Source: Microbacterium lushaniae (GTDB lineage Bacteria > Actinomycetota > Actinomycetes > Actinomycetales > Microbacteriaceae). Taken from it: a stretch of DNA of 64,000 nucleotides. The notes below the pieces were generated by a model. It ran no database searches, was not told where the DNA came from, and was given only the letters and a program-made list of their open reading frames with translations. The translations under genes and the position numbers were made by a program. The stretch covers positions 2,170,001 through 2,234,000 of the forward strand of contig NZ_CP044232.1 of NCBI RefSeq assembly GCF_008727775.1, written 5' to 3'. Positions 54,206-62,679 of this stretch are shown piece after piece. How positions within the stretch are numbered: the stretch's first letter is position 1; each line of letters opens with the position of its first letter.

Positions 54206-55362
54206 CGCCTGCTCCCCGGAACGACGCGGCGCACCTCCGGCGCATCGCCGAGGATCCGCCCGGTGGGCTCCACGATCTCCGCGACCCGCCGCATGCCGGT
54301 CGCGTCGCGTTCGCAGTGCACGACGAGGTCGACCGAGCGCGCGACGGCTGCCGTCACGAACGTCGCATCGATGTTCCGCCCCGCCAGCAGCGGCAGCGCG
54401 GCGAGCTTCACGAGCGCCTCCGGAGCGGAGTTGGCGTGGATCGTCGCGGCGCACGGGACGCCGGTGTTCAGCGCGAGTACGAGGTCCAGCGCCTCGGCAT
54501 CCCGCACCTCGCCCACCACCAGCCGGTCGGGCCGCATCCGCAGCGCCTCCTTCACCAGGCGCCGTAGGGTCACTTCGCCCGTGCCTTCCAGACTCGGCTG
54601 CCGACCCTGCATCGCCACGAGATCCGGGGCCTCGACCCCGAGTTCGAAGGTCTCCTCCACCGTGACGATGCGCTGGGCGGGAGCGGCTGCGGCGACGAGT
54701 GCGCCCAGAAGTGTGGTCTTCCCCGCGTGCGTGGCGCCGGAGACGAGGATGCTGCGCCCCGCGCGCATCGCCTCGGCCAGCATCTCGGCGGTGGCCCGGC
54801 TGAGCGATCCGGCGGTGACGAGGTGGGCGAGGTCGCGGTAGGCGGGCGAGAACTTGCGGATGTTCACGGCCCAGTGCCGGCGGGTGATGTCGGGGATCGC
54901 CACGTGCAGGCGTGATCCGTCGGGAAGCGACGCGTCCACGAACGGCTGACTGAGGTCGACCCGCCGCCCGGTGGTGTGCAGCATCCGTTCGACGAGATCC
55001 CGGACGATCGCGTCGGTGAGGGTCAGCGGGACCCGTTCGGCGCATCCGCCGCGCGCGATGAACACCCGGTCGGGCGCGTTCAGCCACACCTCCTCGATCG
55101 TCGGATCGTCCAGGTAGGGCTGCAGCGGGCCGAACCCGGACAGCTGCGCGAGCACGTCGCGCACGCACCCCGCTTCGTCGTCCACGGGCTCGAGGCCCCG
55201 GGCCAGGGCGTAGTCGTTGTGCCGTCGCACCTCGTCCGCGGTGATGCGGGCCGCCAGCTCCGGGTCGCGCGTGGGATCGGCCTGCTCGGCGCGGAGCCGC
55301 TCACGCACACGCTCGGCCACCGCGGCGGCCGCGGGAACGGGGGAAGCGTAAGCCAGGCTCAC
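54202..55362 (-). CDS. tadA: TadA/CpaF secretion ATPase
   Basis: 386 residues from GTG 55362 (ribosome site GCGAGGATG). ATPase motifs: SILVSGATHAGKTTLLGALV (Walker A), VTVEETFELG (Asp box), ALRMRPDRLVVGEVRDAEAL (Walker B region) and CAATIHANSA (His box). It powers tad/Flp pilus assembly. The gene that usually precedes it (ssd/cpaE) is absent; instead there is an unrelated segment flanked by a copy of this gene's first bases. Confidence 0.95.
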   Translation of the reverse strand: MSLAYASPVPAAAAVAERVRERLRAEQADPTRDPELAARITADEVRRHNDYALARGLEPVDDEAGCVRDVLAQLSGFGPLQPYLDDPTIEEVWLNAPDRVFIARGGCAERVPLTLTDAIVRDLVERMLHTTGRRVDLSQPFVDASLPDGSRLHVAIPDITRRHWAVNIRKFSPAYRDLAHLVTAGSLSRATAEMLAEAMRAGRSILVSGATHAGKTTLLGALVAAAAPAQRIVTVEETFELGVEAPDLVAMQGRQPSLEGTGEVTLRRLVKEALRMRPDRLVVGEVRDAEALDLVLALNTGVPCAATIHANSAPEALVKLAALPLLAGRNIDATFVTAAVARSVDLVVHCERDATGMRRVAEIVEPTGRILGDAPEVRRVVPGSRR

Positions 55363-55409
55363 GCGGGCATCCTCGCAAACCCCCCGACGGCTCGCGGAAG
55401 TTGTCCACA
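55335..55409. repeat. Direct repeat A: tadA 5' end and leader
   Basis: 75 bases around the tadA start (including AAGC(C/G)AGGCTCACGCGGGCAT). They match 58838-58911 at roughly 80% identity in the same orientation. Confidence 0.8.
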
Positions 55410-55427
55410 CCCCGCAGATGCGGAAAC

Positions 55428-55460
55428 GCCGTGGCCGAGCCGTTCAGGCTCGACCACGGC
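55428..55460 (-). terminator. Hairpin upstream of tadA
   Basis: Arms GCCGTGGCCGAGCC and GGCTCGACCACGGC (one mismatch) with loop GTTCA. On the minus strand it is followed by GTTTCC, so it may stop transcripts from the peptide gene before tadA. Confidence 0.5.
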
Positions 55461-55692
55461 GCGTGGTGTCCGCTGCTCGCCCGGAGCGCCGGGCTCAGCG
55501 GTCAGACCGTGACCAGTCGGTCCTTCTCCGTGTACACCTGGTAGGCCGCGACGGCGATGTCGCCGCGAGCGACAGGGCCGACACGACGAACAGGGCGGTC
55601 GGGTCGTGCGAGGGTTCCACGGCGAACGGCGACGTGGAGACGAACGTCGGAACCGCCATCGACGAGCTTCTCGCGCGACTACGGGTGTGACG

Positions 55693-55905
55693 TCACAGAG
55701 CGATCCAGGTGTTGTCGGTGTTCCACCAGTGGGTGATGGCGCCATCGGCGGTCTGCCAGAAGACGACGCATTGCGTGCCCGTGTCGACGACGATGAGCTC
55801 ACCCTCGGAAGCGGATGCCATCGTCGCGCCCCCCAAGGTCAAAGCACCAGCGAGCCCGACGGCTGCCGCCGTCTTGATGGCCAGTCGGCGAAGCGAAACA
55901 GACAT
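55693..55905 (-). CDS. Small secreted peptide, 70 residues
   Basis: ATG 55905 with a perfect ribosome site (AGGAGGAATC). The signal peptide is LAIKTAAAVGLAGALTLGGA, with cleavage likely after ASA. The mature part of about 38 residues is SEGELIVVDTGTQCVVFWQ followed by TADGAITHWWNTDNTWIAL: acidic, with four Trp and one Cys. It sits 142 bases downstream of the large LuxR gene on the same strand. No family recognised; a secreted signal, inhibitor or cell-wall peptide are options. Confidence 0.75.
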   Translation of the reverse strand: MSVSLRRLAIKTAAAVGLAGALTLGGATMASASEGELIVVDTGTQCVVFWQTADGAITHWWNTDNTWIAL

Positions 55906-56047
55906 GATTCCTCCTATGATCCCCAGCGCGAGCCGGCTGCGCGCACTATCTCTCCTCGACACTAGGAAGTCGGACTCGGGCGTTGCACCCGTGGTTTCCG
56001 GGGTGGCCCGCTCCCTGCCGCGTGGCGCCTCGACAGGCACGCACGAC

Positions 56048-58531
56048 TCACCGCGCCCGGAGGGCGTTGCGCGGATCCAGCCGGCTGAGCACACCACCGA
56101 TGGCGGCTCGGGAGGGGGCGCCGAGCTTCGCGCGGATACGCGCGACGTGCTCCTCGACTGTTCGCACGCTGATGCCGAGCACCGCCGCGATCTCTTTGTT
56201 GGCCCGCCCATCGGCCACGAGCCGCGCGACCTGCGTCTCTCGGCTGGTGAGCACTGTGAGCGCACTGGCCGCCGCGCGATCCGAAATGACTCGCTCGGCT
56301 CGCTCGGCGATGACGCGGGCTCCCGGCATCCCGGCGGCTTCGAAGTCGTGTCGCGCGCGTCGCATTCGTTCAGCGGCGCGTGCGAAGTCGCCGAGCATCA
56401 GGTGGGTACGCGCGGCTGACAGGCCGAGCCACCCTGATGCGATGGACCCGCCCGTGCGCTCGTGCGCGGAAAATGCTGCGTCGAGGAGTCGCGTCGCAGC
56501 TTCCGCGTCGCCTTCGGCCGCGCGCGCTTCGGCCGTTGCGGAGTAGCGAAGCGCCAGCCCCACTCCTCGCCACGCAGGACTGGGCGCGTCGGCGGCGGGC
56601 CGGCCCCGTCGCGCGCCGAGCGAGATCGCCGTCGGGGCGGACAGCCGGGCGATCCAGCCCGTCATGGGCGCGGGAGCATGGAGCACGAGTGACGGCTCCG
56701 CCGACCGTGCTCCCCCGCGCACGTCGTCCGCGAGCACACACGCGACGGCAGTCAGGCGCAGCGTGTCGGTGTCGCGAGCGGTGGAGGCGATCTCATGCGC
56801 GGTCCGCGCCATCCGGTAAGCGGACTCGCCCGCACCACGAACCGCGTGCACGTACGACAGCAGCGCTTGCAGGATCGCGTAACGCTTGAGATCTCCGTCG
56901 GCTCGCGCGGCGAGCGCCCCCCTCTCCAAGAGATCGTTCGCGTCGCCCCATCGCTCAAGCTGCACGGCTGCGGCTCCCGCCCACACCAGCGCGGGTAGCA
57001 GATCGGGATCGTCACACGATGCGAGCGCCGTCGTCGCGCGGGCGAGAGCCTTCACCGCATCGGCAGTATGGGCGAACTCGGTGGTTTCGAGCGCGCGCAG
57101 CGCCAACTCCGCAATCCGGTCTCTCGCATCTGCCCCCAGCTGAAGGACGCGTGCGGCATCCGACCAGTCGTCACGGGCGAGCAGGGCGTCGGCGCACTCC
57201 GTCCGTACGCAGAGGTATTCCCGCCCGCGGTCGACGTCACCTTCGGGTCGCTGAGTGAGGCGCAGCCGTTCCCGGCGCCGCGCGGGACCATCATCGTCAC
57301 GGGAGGACCCGAGGGCGCGCATCGCCGCTTCGGGGCGACCGACTGCGGCGAGCGCACGCACCCGGATGAGATCTCGCCGTTCGTCCACGACGTGCAGGGT
57401 CGCCCCCGTCCAGCGGACGGCGTCTTCGGGGTCGTCGATGAGCCGCTCGTGCGCGAGTTCGCGCAGTTCCACCACCTCCGCGGCGGAGAGCTCGTCGCCG
57501 ATCATCGACAAGTGCTCCGCGCGTGCAAACGGGTCGGTGCCGAGCGGATCCTCCATCAGGATGCGGTGCATACGGCGACGTTCGCCGAGCGTCAGGTTGC
57601 GATACACCGCGGCCCGAAGAATCGGATGAGCGATGACCACTTCGCCGTCGTTGCGTGTCGACAGGATCGCCATGCCCCTCAGTTCGGCCTCGGCCGCCCG
57701 CACGACCTGCGCATCGAGTCCGACGAGTCGTTGCACGGTTGGAACACGAGACGACCCGCTCATCGCAACGGCGCCAAGCACGATCCGCTGCGTCGGCGTA
57801 AGCCGCTCGATGTCGGTGCGTAGCGCTCCGTGGGCTGAGGGCAGCTCGCCGAGCCGAACGCCCTTGAGAGAAGATCGAAAGGCGTTGGCCTCTGGGGCGC
57901 TGCGCCACACCTGAGTCAGCAGCGTTGCGAACAAGGGGTTGCCGTCGGCGTGCGCCGCGATCATGCGACGACCCTCCGCCGATACATCGACGAGAAGCGA
58001 CTCGATGCCTTCACCGGACAGGGGCCGCAGGGCGAGTCGGTCCAGACGCGCACCCGACCGACGTGCCGCCTCGAGCAGCCGCAACGGAACACCGGTCGGG
58101 CGATGGACGAGGATGACCGTGAGCGGGCTCGGGGTCGCTGCGATCAAAAGGCGCTCGATGGTGTCGAGAAGATCGTCATCGGCCCACTGCACGTCGTCCA
58201 CCACGAGAACGGCCCCCGGACTCAGCACCCCGAAGTCCGCCCGTCCGTGCCGTTCGCAGGATCGCGGATGTCCCGCGCTGATCCAGCGGACGTCGCGTGG
58301 CTGTGTTCGGTCATCCTCGGCCTGGCGGCGCAGCACGCCGACCGCCCGGCGCACAAGGGCGGACTTGCCGGCCCCGAGCGGGCCATCGACGAAGAACACA
58401 GAGCGGTCATCCCGCCCATGCATGGCCGCGAGCAGGGTCTCGAGCTCCTGCTCTCGCTCGACGAAAGTCGGCACGCTCACGCCGGCGCGTCCTTCCTCAG
58501 GCGACGCGGTGGGCCGAACCGGTGCAGACAT
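56048..58531 (-). CDS. Large ATP-binding LuxR (LAL/MalT-like) transcriptional regulator
   Basis: 827 residues from ATG 58531 (ATG 58540 is an alternative). N-terminal AAA/STAND-type ATPase: FFVDGPLGAGKSALVRRAVG (Walker A) and GAVLVVDDVQWADDDLLDTI (Walker B). A long helical repeat middle follows. The C-terminal LuxR helix-turn-helix is LTSRETQVARLVADGRANKE and VLGISVRTVEEHVARIRAKL. Likely needs ATP and a ligand or partner to activate transcription. The secreted-peptide gene is the nearest candidate target. Confidence 0.93.
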   Translation of the reverse strand: MSAPVRPTASPEEGRAGVSVPTFVEREQELETLLAAMHGRDDRSVFFVDGPLGAGKSALVRRAVGVLRRQAEDDRTQPRDVRWISAGHPRSCERHGRADFGVLSPGAVLVVDDVQWADDDLLDTIERLLIAATPSPLTVILVHRPTGVPLRLLEAARRSGARLDRLALRPLSGEGIESLLVDVSAEGRRMIAAHADGNPLFATLLTQVWRSAPEANAFRSSLKGVRLGELPSAHGALRTDIERLTPTQRIVLGAVAMSGSSRVPTVQRLVGLDAQVVRAAEAELRGMAILSTRNDGEVVIAHPILRAAVYRNLTLGERRRMHRILMEDPLGTDPFARAEHLSMIGDELSAAEVVELRELAHERLIDDPEDAVRWTGATLHVVDERRDLIRVRALAAVGRPEAAMRALGSSRDDDGPARRRERLRLTQRPEGDVDRGREYLCVRTECADALLARDDWSDAARVLQLGADARDRIAELALRALETTEFAHTADAVKALARATTALASCDDPDLLPALVWAGAAAVQLERWGDANDLLERGALAARADGDLKRYAILQALLSYVHAVRGAGESAYRMARTAHEIASTARDTDTLRLTAVACVLADDVRGGARSAEPSLVLHAPAPMTGWIARLSAPTAISLGARRGRPAADAPSPAWRGVGLALRYSATAEARAAEGDAEAATRLLDAAFSAHERTGGSIASGWLGLSAARTHLMLGDFARAAERMRRARHDFEAAGMPGARVIAERAERVISDRAAASALTVLTSRETQVARLVADGRANKEIAAVLGISVRTVEEHVARIRAKLGAPSRAAIGGVLSRLDPRNALRAR

Positions 58532-58944
58532 GACCCTCATCCAACACGATGGGGCACGTGGGCATCGGCAAGATGACGCCTGTGCGCAGAAGTGCCCGCC
58601 GCGCCGCAGCCTCCCTGATCGTGACCACGCCACTCGACCGCGACGGCGCAGGGAATTGGAAGGCTCGGATGGATGTCACCAAGCGATTGATCAAGAAAGG
58701 CAAGAAACAGCTTCGCCGCGTGGACCGAGTATTGCTGCGACGCACAAAGGGTCCTCGGCGGCACGCCGGAAGTACATCGAGGAGGCATCTCGCCTGGGCT
58801 GGTGACGGCTCATCCTCAGGTGACCACGGCAGTGACCGAACCGGGGGACGCGTAAGCGAGGCTCACGCGGGCATGCTCGCAACCCCGGCGGACCCGCGGA
58901 AGCTCTCCACAGCTGGAGAGCTCCGCGCGGGAGGCTCGGCCGGT
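58532..58944. other. Gene-free stretch with a tadA remnant
   Basis: No convincing gene. A basic Lys/Arg-rich frame (MDVTKRLIKKGKKQLRRVD, plus strand) has no ribosome site and runs into repeat B. The tail holds a copy of the tadA 5' end. Confidence 0.5.
58838..58911. repeat. Direct repeat B: partial copy of the tadA 5' end
   Basis: On the minus strand it still reads GTG-start VSLAYASPGSVTAVVT then stop; tadA itself begins VSLAYASPVPAAAAV. Same orientation as repeat A. The two copies bracket 55410-58837, with the LuxR and peptide genes. Confidence 0.8.
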
Positions 58945-59355
58945 TCAGGCGGAGACGCGTGTGGGCGTGTCGGCGACGCCGGGAAGCTCACACAGCATGG
59001 TGCCCGAGGTGAGATCGGCCAAGGCGTCGCGGAGGTCGCGGATCCGTTCGTGCACCTCGCGCTCGATCCGCTCGCCGAGATCCGCCCAATCGGACACCTC
59101 GGCGCGGCCAGAGGTGGGAAGGGTCGTGAGCAGATCGCGGATCTCGGCGACCGAGAGCCCGACCCGCTGACACACGCGGATCATCCTCACCCGGCACGGG
59201 GCATCGGCGTCGAACCTGCGCTGGTTGCCGTGCGTCCGGCGGCCGGCGATCAAGCCGTGCGCCTCGTAGAACCGCACCGCCGACGCCGCGACACCCGTCG
59301 CGGCCGCGACCTGTCCCACCGTCATGCCGTCTTCCACGCCCTGAATGCCGGACAT
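58945..59355 (-). CDS. MerR family transcriptional regulator
   Basis: 136 residues from ATG 59355. DGMTVGQVAAATGVAASAVR and FYEAHGLIAGRRTHGNQRRF are the MerR winged helix; a dimer helix and LTSGTMLCELPGVAD follow. One Cys near the end; the SoxR CIGCGCLS cluster is not present. It faces the monooxygenase-fold/FMN-reductase unit across a palindromic operator. Confidence 0.93.
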   Translation of the reverse strand: MSGIQGVEDGMTVGQVAAATGVAASAVRFYEAHGLIAGRRTHGNQRRFDADAPCRVRMIRVCQRVGLSVAEIRDLLTTLPTSGRAEVSDWADLGERIEREVHERIRDLRDALADLTSGTMLCELPGVADTPTRVSA

Positions 59356-59368
59356 GTCGGTCACCGCC

Positions 59369-59392
59369 TTGACTTCAACCAATGTTGAAGTC
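59369..59392 (+). promoter_or_regulatory. MerR operator with perfect 9-bp palindrome
   Basis: GACTTCAAC (59371-59379), CAAT, GTTGAAGTC (59384-59392). TTGACT at 59369-59374 would be the -35 box and the palindrome would lie in the stretched spacer before TAGCGT, as in MerR-controlled promoters. Confidence 0.82.
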
Positions 59393-59407
59393 TTAGCGTA
59401 CCGAGGC

Positions 59408-60052
59408 ATGAAGAGATTCGCCGCCCCGAACATGCGGGATCCCCGCGCCACCGCCGCGTTCATCAGCTGCTGGAGACTTCGAGACCGACAGCATCAGTCC
59501 GACGCCGCCGAAGCGGCACTCGCCACCATGCCGGCAGCGCCCGGGATGGTGAGGTTCTCCGTTCTCCGCGCCCTCGACGACGACACGCTCCTGGTCCTCG
59601 CGCAGTGGACCGACCCGGCCACCCGCGATGTCTACCTCGCCGACACCCGGAGTCCCCGCGGCACGGTCGATGCGCTCGTGCCCGGAATCGAGCGGCTCTG
59701 GCGCGTGACGGCGCTGCCGCATCGCGTCGTGACAGGCCCCGCCATCGACCAGGAGCCCGGATGCATCGTCATCACCCGGCAACCCGTCCCCCCGGCGGAG
59801 CGGGCGGAACAGAGGATCTGGATCGACGCCGAGATCGCCGCCCTCACAGCCGCCGCCGACGGACTCGTGGCGGCGACCTTCTATGCCACCGATGACGGCT
59901 CACCCGCGCTGGCCCTCGCCGAGTGGACCACCGAGGACGCCCACCGGGCGGTGTCGGGCGCCCAGACGATCTCCGGACGGCAGGAGGGCGCGCCCGAACC
60001 GCCCACCGGTCGCCGCTACGCCTTCGTCGGCGCGGTCGGAGTCGAGCCGTGA
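59408..60052 (+). CDS. Two-domain antibiotic-biosynthesis-monooxygenase-fold protein
   Basis: 214 residues from ATG 59408; no leader longer than about 15 bases if the promoter above is right. Two ABM-like ferredoxin folds: MVRFSVLRALDDDTLLVLAQ with WTDPATRDVYLA, and GLVAATFYATDDGSPALALA with EWTTEDAHRAV. Such pairs can act as cofactor-free monooxygenases or binding proteins. Coupled (GTGA) to the FMN reductase. Confidence 0.75.
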   Translation: MKRFAAPNMRDPRATAAFISCWRLRDRQHQSDAAEAALATMPAAPGMVRFSVLRALDDDTLLVLAQWTDPATRDVYLADTRSPRGTVDALVPGIERLWRVTALPHRVVTGPAIDQEPGCIVITRQPVPPAERAEQRIWIDAEIAALTAAADGLVAATFYATDDGSPALALAEWTTEDAHRAVSGAQTISGRQEGAPEPPTGRRYAFVGAVGVEP

Positions 60053-60672
60053 GCGCCGCCGGCACGGCGGAGCGCCGCCCGGATGACGCGGCTGCACGGC
60101 CGCGCATCGCGGTCATCGTCGGCAGCATCCGGCGCGGCCGGAAGGGTGATTCGGTCGGCCGGTGGGCTGTGGATCACGCCCAGAGCAGGCGCGACGCCGA
60201 TTACGTCCTCGTCGATCTCGCCTCGATCGGTCTGCCGCGCTTCGATGCGGAGACCCCGCCCAGCTTCGGCCGGTACCGCGACGAGCACACGCAGCGCTGG
60301 TCGCACCTGATCGCCGGCTTCGACGCGTTCGTGTTCGTCACCCCGGAGTACAACCGCTCCATCCCCGCCGCGCTCAAGGACGCCATCGACCACCTCTACT
60401 CCGAGTGGAACGACAAAGCGGCAGGGTTCATCGGGTACGGGGTCGTCGGCGGCGTGCGCGCGGTCGAGCACCTCCGGCTCATCTGCGGTGAGCTCCACCT
60501 CGCCGACGTCAGTACGAGCCTCGCCATCGATCTCACCGACATCACGCGTGAGGGTGTCCACGCGACGGGTCGGTACGAGGCGGAGCTCGACGTCATGCTC
60601 GACGAGCTCGGGGCATGGGCGAGGGCGCTGCAGCCTCTCCGCCGTCACCGCGCTTCGACGAGCGCAGCGTGA
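60049..60672 (+). CDS. NAD(P)H-dependent FMN reductase
   Basis: 207 residues from GTG 60049. Flavodoxin-like fold: IAVIVGSIRRGRKGDSVGRW (phosphate loop) and FVTPEYNRSIPAALKDAIDH. It supplies reduced flavin or reduces quinones/azo dyes. Its end overlaps the opposing CPBP gene by 80 bases. Confidence 0.92.
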   Translation: MSAAGTAERRPDDAAARPRIAVIVGSIRRGRKGDSVGRWAVDHAQSRRDADYVLVDLASIGLPRFDAETPPSFGRYRDEHTQRWSHLIAGFDAFVFVTPEYNRSIPAALKDAIDHLYSEWNDKAAGFIGYGVVGGVRAVEHLRLICGELHLADVSTSLAIDLTDITREGVHATGRYEAELDVMLDELGAWARALQPLRRHRASTSAA

Positions 60673-61432
60673 GGCCGTAAAGAACGGCCACCACCGCCGC
60701 GGTGAGCGCCGCGGTGACCCACGGGTCGTACCCGCTGCCGGCGGCCGGCGACAGCGCCCACGCGAGGTTGGATGAGGCCTGGCAGATGACCGCCCACCAC
60801 ACCGATCCGCCGGCCACGGTCAGCCGCACCAGGAGAAGCATCAGGACCACCGTGAACACGCACTGACCGACGATCCAGGATGCCGCGTGTCCGGCCTGCA
60901 CCAAGGGGATGACGTGCCACACCGCCCACACCACCCCGATGAACAGGCCGCAGCGCAGCTCGCCGGTGATCGCGAGCAGGCGAGGGAGCAGGAACGCGGT
61001 CCAGCCGACCTGCTCGGCGAACGCGCTGACCAGGAACACCCCGGCCAGCCCGAGCGCCGCGGTTCCCGGCGCCTCGAACCCGTCCCCGTGCCGCGTGACG
61101 ACGGCTGAGACGACCAGCACGACCGGCATCGTCACCAGCGCGACCACGCCGGTGAACACACCGCGCGGCCGAGCCGTCAGCCGGGCGCCCAGCTGCCGCA
61201 GAGACCGCGTCCGCGCTGCCACGACGACCGCCGCGATCGCCGGGCAGACGAACATGAGCGCCGCCGCCGGCACATTCGCCCGTGTCACCGACGACAGACT
61301 GCCGATCAGCGGACCCACCACGTAGAACACCGCGCTGGTGGCGAAGAGGATCGCCAGGAACCATCCGATGTCGGCGACCTCGCGCCGTACCGGCCGGGTC
61401 GGGCGGTTGGCAGAGCGCCGGATGAGTCGCAC
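60593..61432 (-). CDS. CPBP-family intramembrane protein
   Basis: 279 residues from GTG 61432. Seven to eight membrane helices. The motif-1 place reads AEQVGWTAFLLPRL, where active CAAX-type proteases have EExxxR; the second Glu is Gln and the Arg is Thr. Motif 2 GVVWAVWHVIPLVQAG keeps the His. Protease activity is therefore uncertain. The gene runs 80 bases into the opposing FMN reductase. Confidence 0.85.
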   Translation of the reverse strand: MRLIRRSANRPTRPVRREVADIGWFLAILFATSAVFYVVGPLIGSLSSVTRANVPAAALMFVCPAIAAVVVAARTRSLRQLGARLTARPRGVFTGVVALVTMPVVLVVSAVVTRHGDGFEAPGTAALGLAGVFLVSAFAEQVGWTAFLLPRLLAITGELRCGLFIGVVWAVWHVIPLVQAGHAASWIVGQCVFTVVLMLLLVRLTVAGGSVWWAVICQASSNLAWALSPAAGSGYDPWVTAALTAAVVAVLYGLTLRSSKRGDGGEAAAPSPMPRARRA

Positions 61433-61559
61433 GGCCCCGAGCGTAGAACCGGCGGTGTCGCGTGGGAAGCCCGAGCGCAGCCCTGACACCGTGGTCGCGG
61501 CGGGTGTACCGTGCTCACGCAGGCCGAGCGCTGGGGCTCGGCCGATGGGTAGGTGCTCC

Positions 61560-62381
61560 ATGCGTCTCCGTGCTCTCGCAGCCATCGCCATCGCAGCTGT
61601 CGCCGTCGTCGGCGGCGCGGTGCATTCACCGCCGGCACACGGGGCCACAGCGGACTGCCCCACGGTGTACTACCGCGCGACGAACACCTCCGAGTCGTCG
61701 CAACGAGGGACGCTCGACGCCGACGATCCAGGGTCGGACCAATACCTGGGCGAGCTCCGGTGGTGTGTGGCGACCCGGTTCAGTCAGCTCACGAACGACT
61801 CCGGAGCCGTGTGGGTCGTCGGTGCTGTGGCGGCCCCCACCGGGTCGACAGCTCTCATGAGGGCGATGCGGATGCAGGTGAGCCTGGCGTACCGCGACGC
61901 GGGTCAGTACGCCCCCGCGTTCGTCCTCCCGGGTGAAACAGTCTCGCTCGACCGGAGCAGATTCACCCTGAGCATCGACCCTGCGCTGACGCGCCAGTGG
62001 CTGGCTTTCAGCGCGATCGGCGCTCCGCTCATCGAATTCGTCGATCTCTTCACGTCCCAGGCGACCCCGAAGTGGAACGCCGCGTGGAAGTGCGCGCAAG
62101 GCGCGGTGGAGTTCGTCGAGACGGCCGCCCTGGAACAGATCACGATCGAGGAGGTGATCGAAGCCGCCTATGCAGCGCCCGACACAGCGAAGAGTTGCGG
62201 CGAGCTGGCATCCGAGGCCAGGAGGATCACGGGAAAACCCCCCGCACGACGCGCCGTACTCACGACAGCCGACGACCTCATCAGGGCATCCTCCGAACTC
62301 GACGAGGTTCCTCGCCCCGCCGCTGCACGTTCGCTGCTCGACGCGTATTGCCGCGTGGCGCCCAGCCGACTCGGCTGTTGA
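61560..62381 (+). CDS. Secreted hypothetical protein
   Basis: 273 residues from ATG 61560. A classical signal peptide (RALAAIAIAAVAVVGGAVHS, cleavage near AHGA) is followed by a soluble domain with several Cys (TADCPTVYY, LRWCVATRF, KCAQGAVEF, KSCGELASE, AYCRVAPSRLGC). Some of these may pair outside the cell. No family recognised. Confidence 0.8.
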   Translation: MRLRALAAIAIAAVAVVGGAVHSPPAHGATADCPTVYYRATNTSESSQRGTLDADDPGSDQYLGELRWCVATRFSQLTNDSGAVWVVGAVAAPTGSTALMRAMRMQVSLAYRDAGQYAPAFVLPGETVSLDRSRFTLSIDPALTRQWLAFSAIGAPLIEFVDLFTSQATPKWNAAWKCAQGAVEFVETAALEQITIEEVIEAAYAAPDTAKSCGELASEARRITGKPPARRAVLTTADDLIRASSELDEVPRPAAARSLLDAYCRVAPSRLGC

Positions 62382-62545
62382 GGCCGGAGCCGCATCTCCA
62401 CGGTCTCGTCAGGCCGGCCGGCCGGGTGCACGGAGCGGCTTGCGGCGGCACGCGGGAAGAGAGACGCAGCAGCGTCGCTCCCCCGTCCGACGGTCGGGTT
62501 ATCCCCCTGTCGGTGTCACAGCGCTCGCCTAGACTGAAGCCACTC

Positions 62546-62627
62546 GCGGGAGTGGTGGAATTGGCAGACACGCAGGATTTAGGTTCCTGTGCCTCCGGGC
62601 ATGTGGGTTCAAGTCCCACCTTCCGCA
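62546..62627 (+). tRNA. tRNA-Leu (anticodon TAG)
   Basis: Acceptor GCGGGAG/CTTCCGC, anticodon stem CAGGA/TCCTG with loop TTTAGGT (anticodon TAG), a short class-II variable arm, T-arm GTGGG-TTCAAGT-CCCAC, discriminator A. A TAGACT -10 box lies at about 62530. Confidence 0.96.
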
Positions 62628-62679
62628 CGGGGACGCTCTGTACCCGCCCTCTCCGCCGACCGAAACGACGGGACAATCC

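Noticed and set aside
58549..59388. Plus-strand frame beginning with basic KRLIKKGKKQLRR sequence
   Set aside because: No ribosome site, runs through the tadA remnant and antisense to the MerR gene; composition changes to shadow-like.
62511..62537. TGTCACA upstream of tRNA-Leu as another ECF41 promoter
   Set aside because: No GGTC/CGTC at a 16-base distance; the TAGACT box fits a housekeeping tRNA promoter better.
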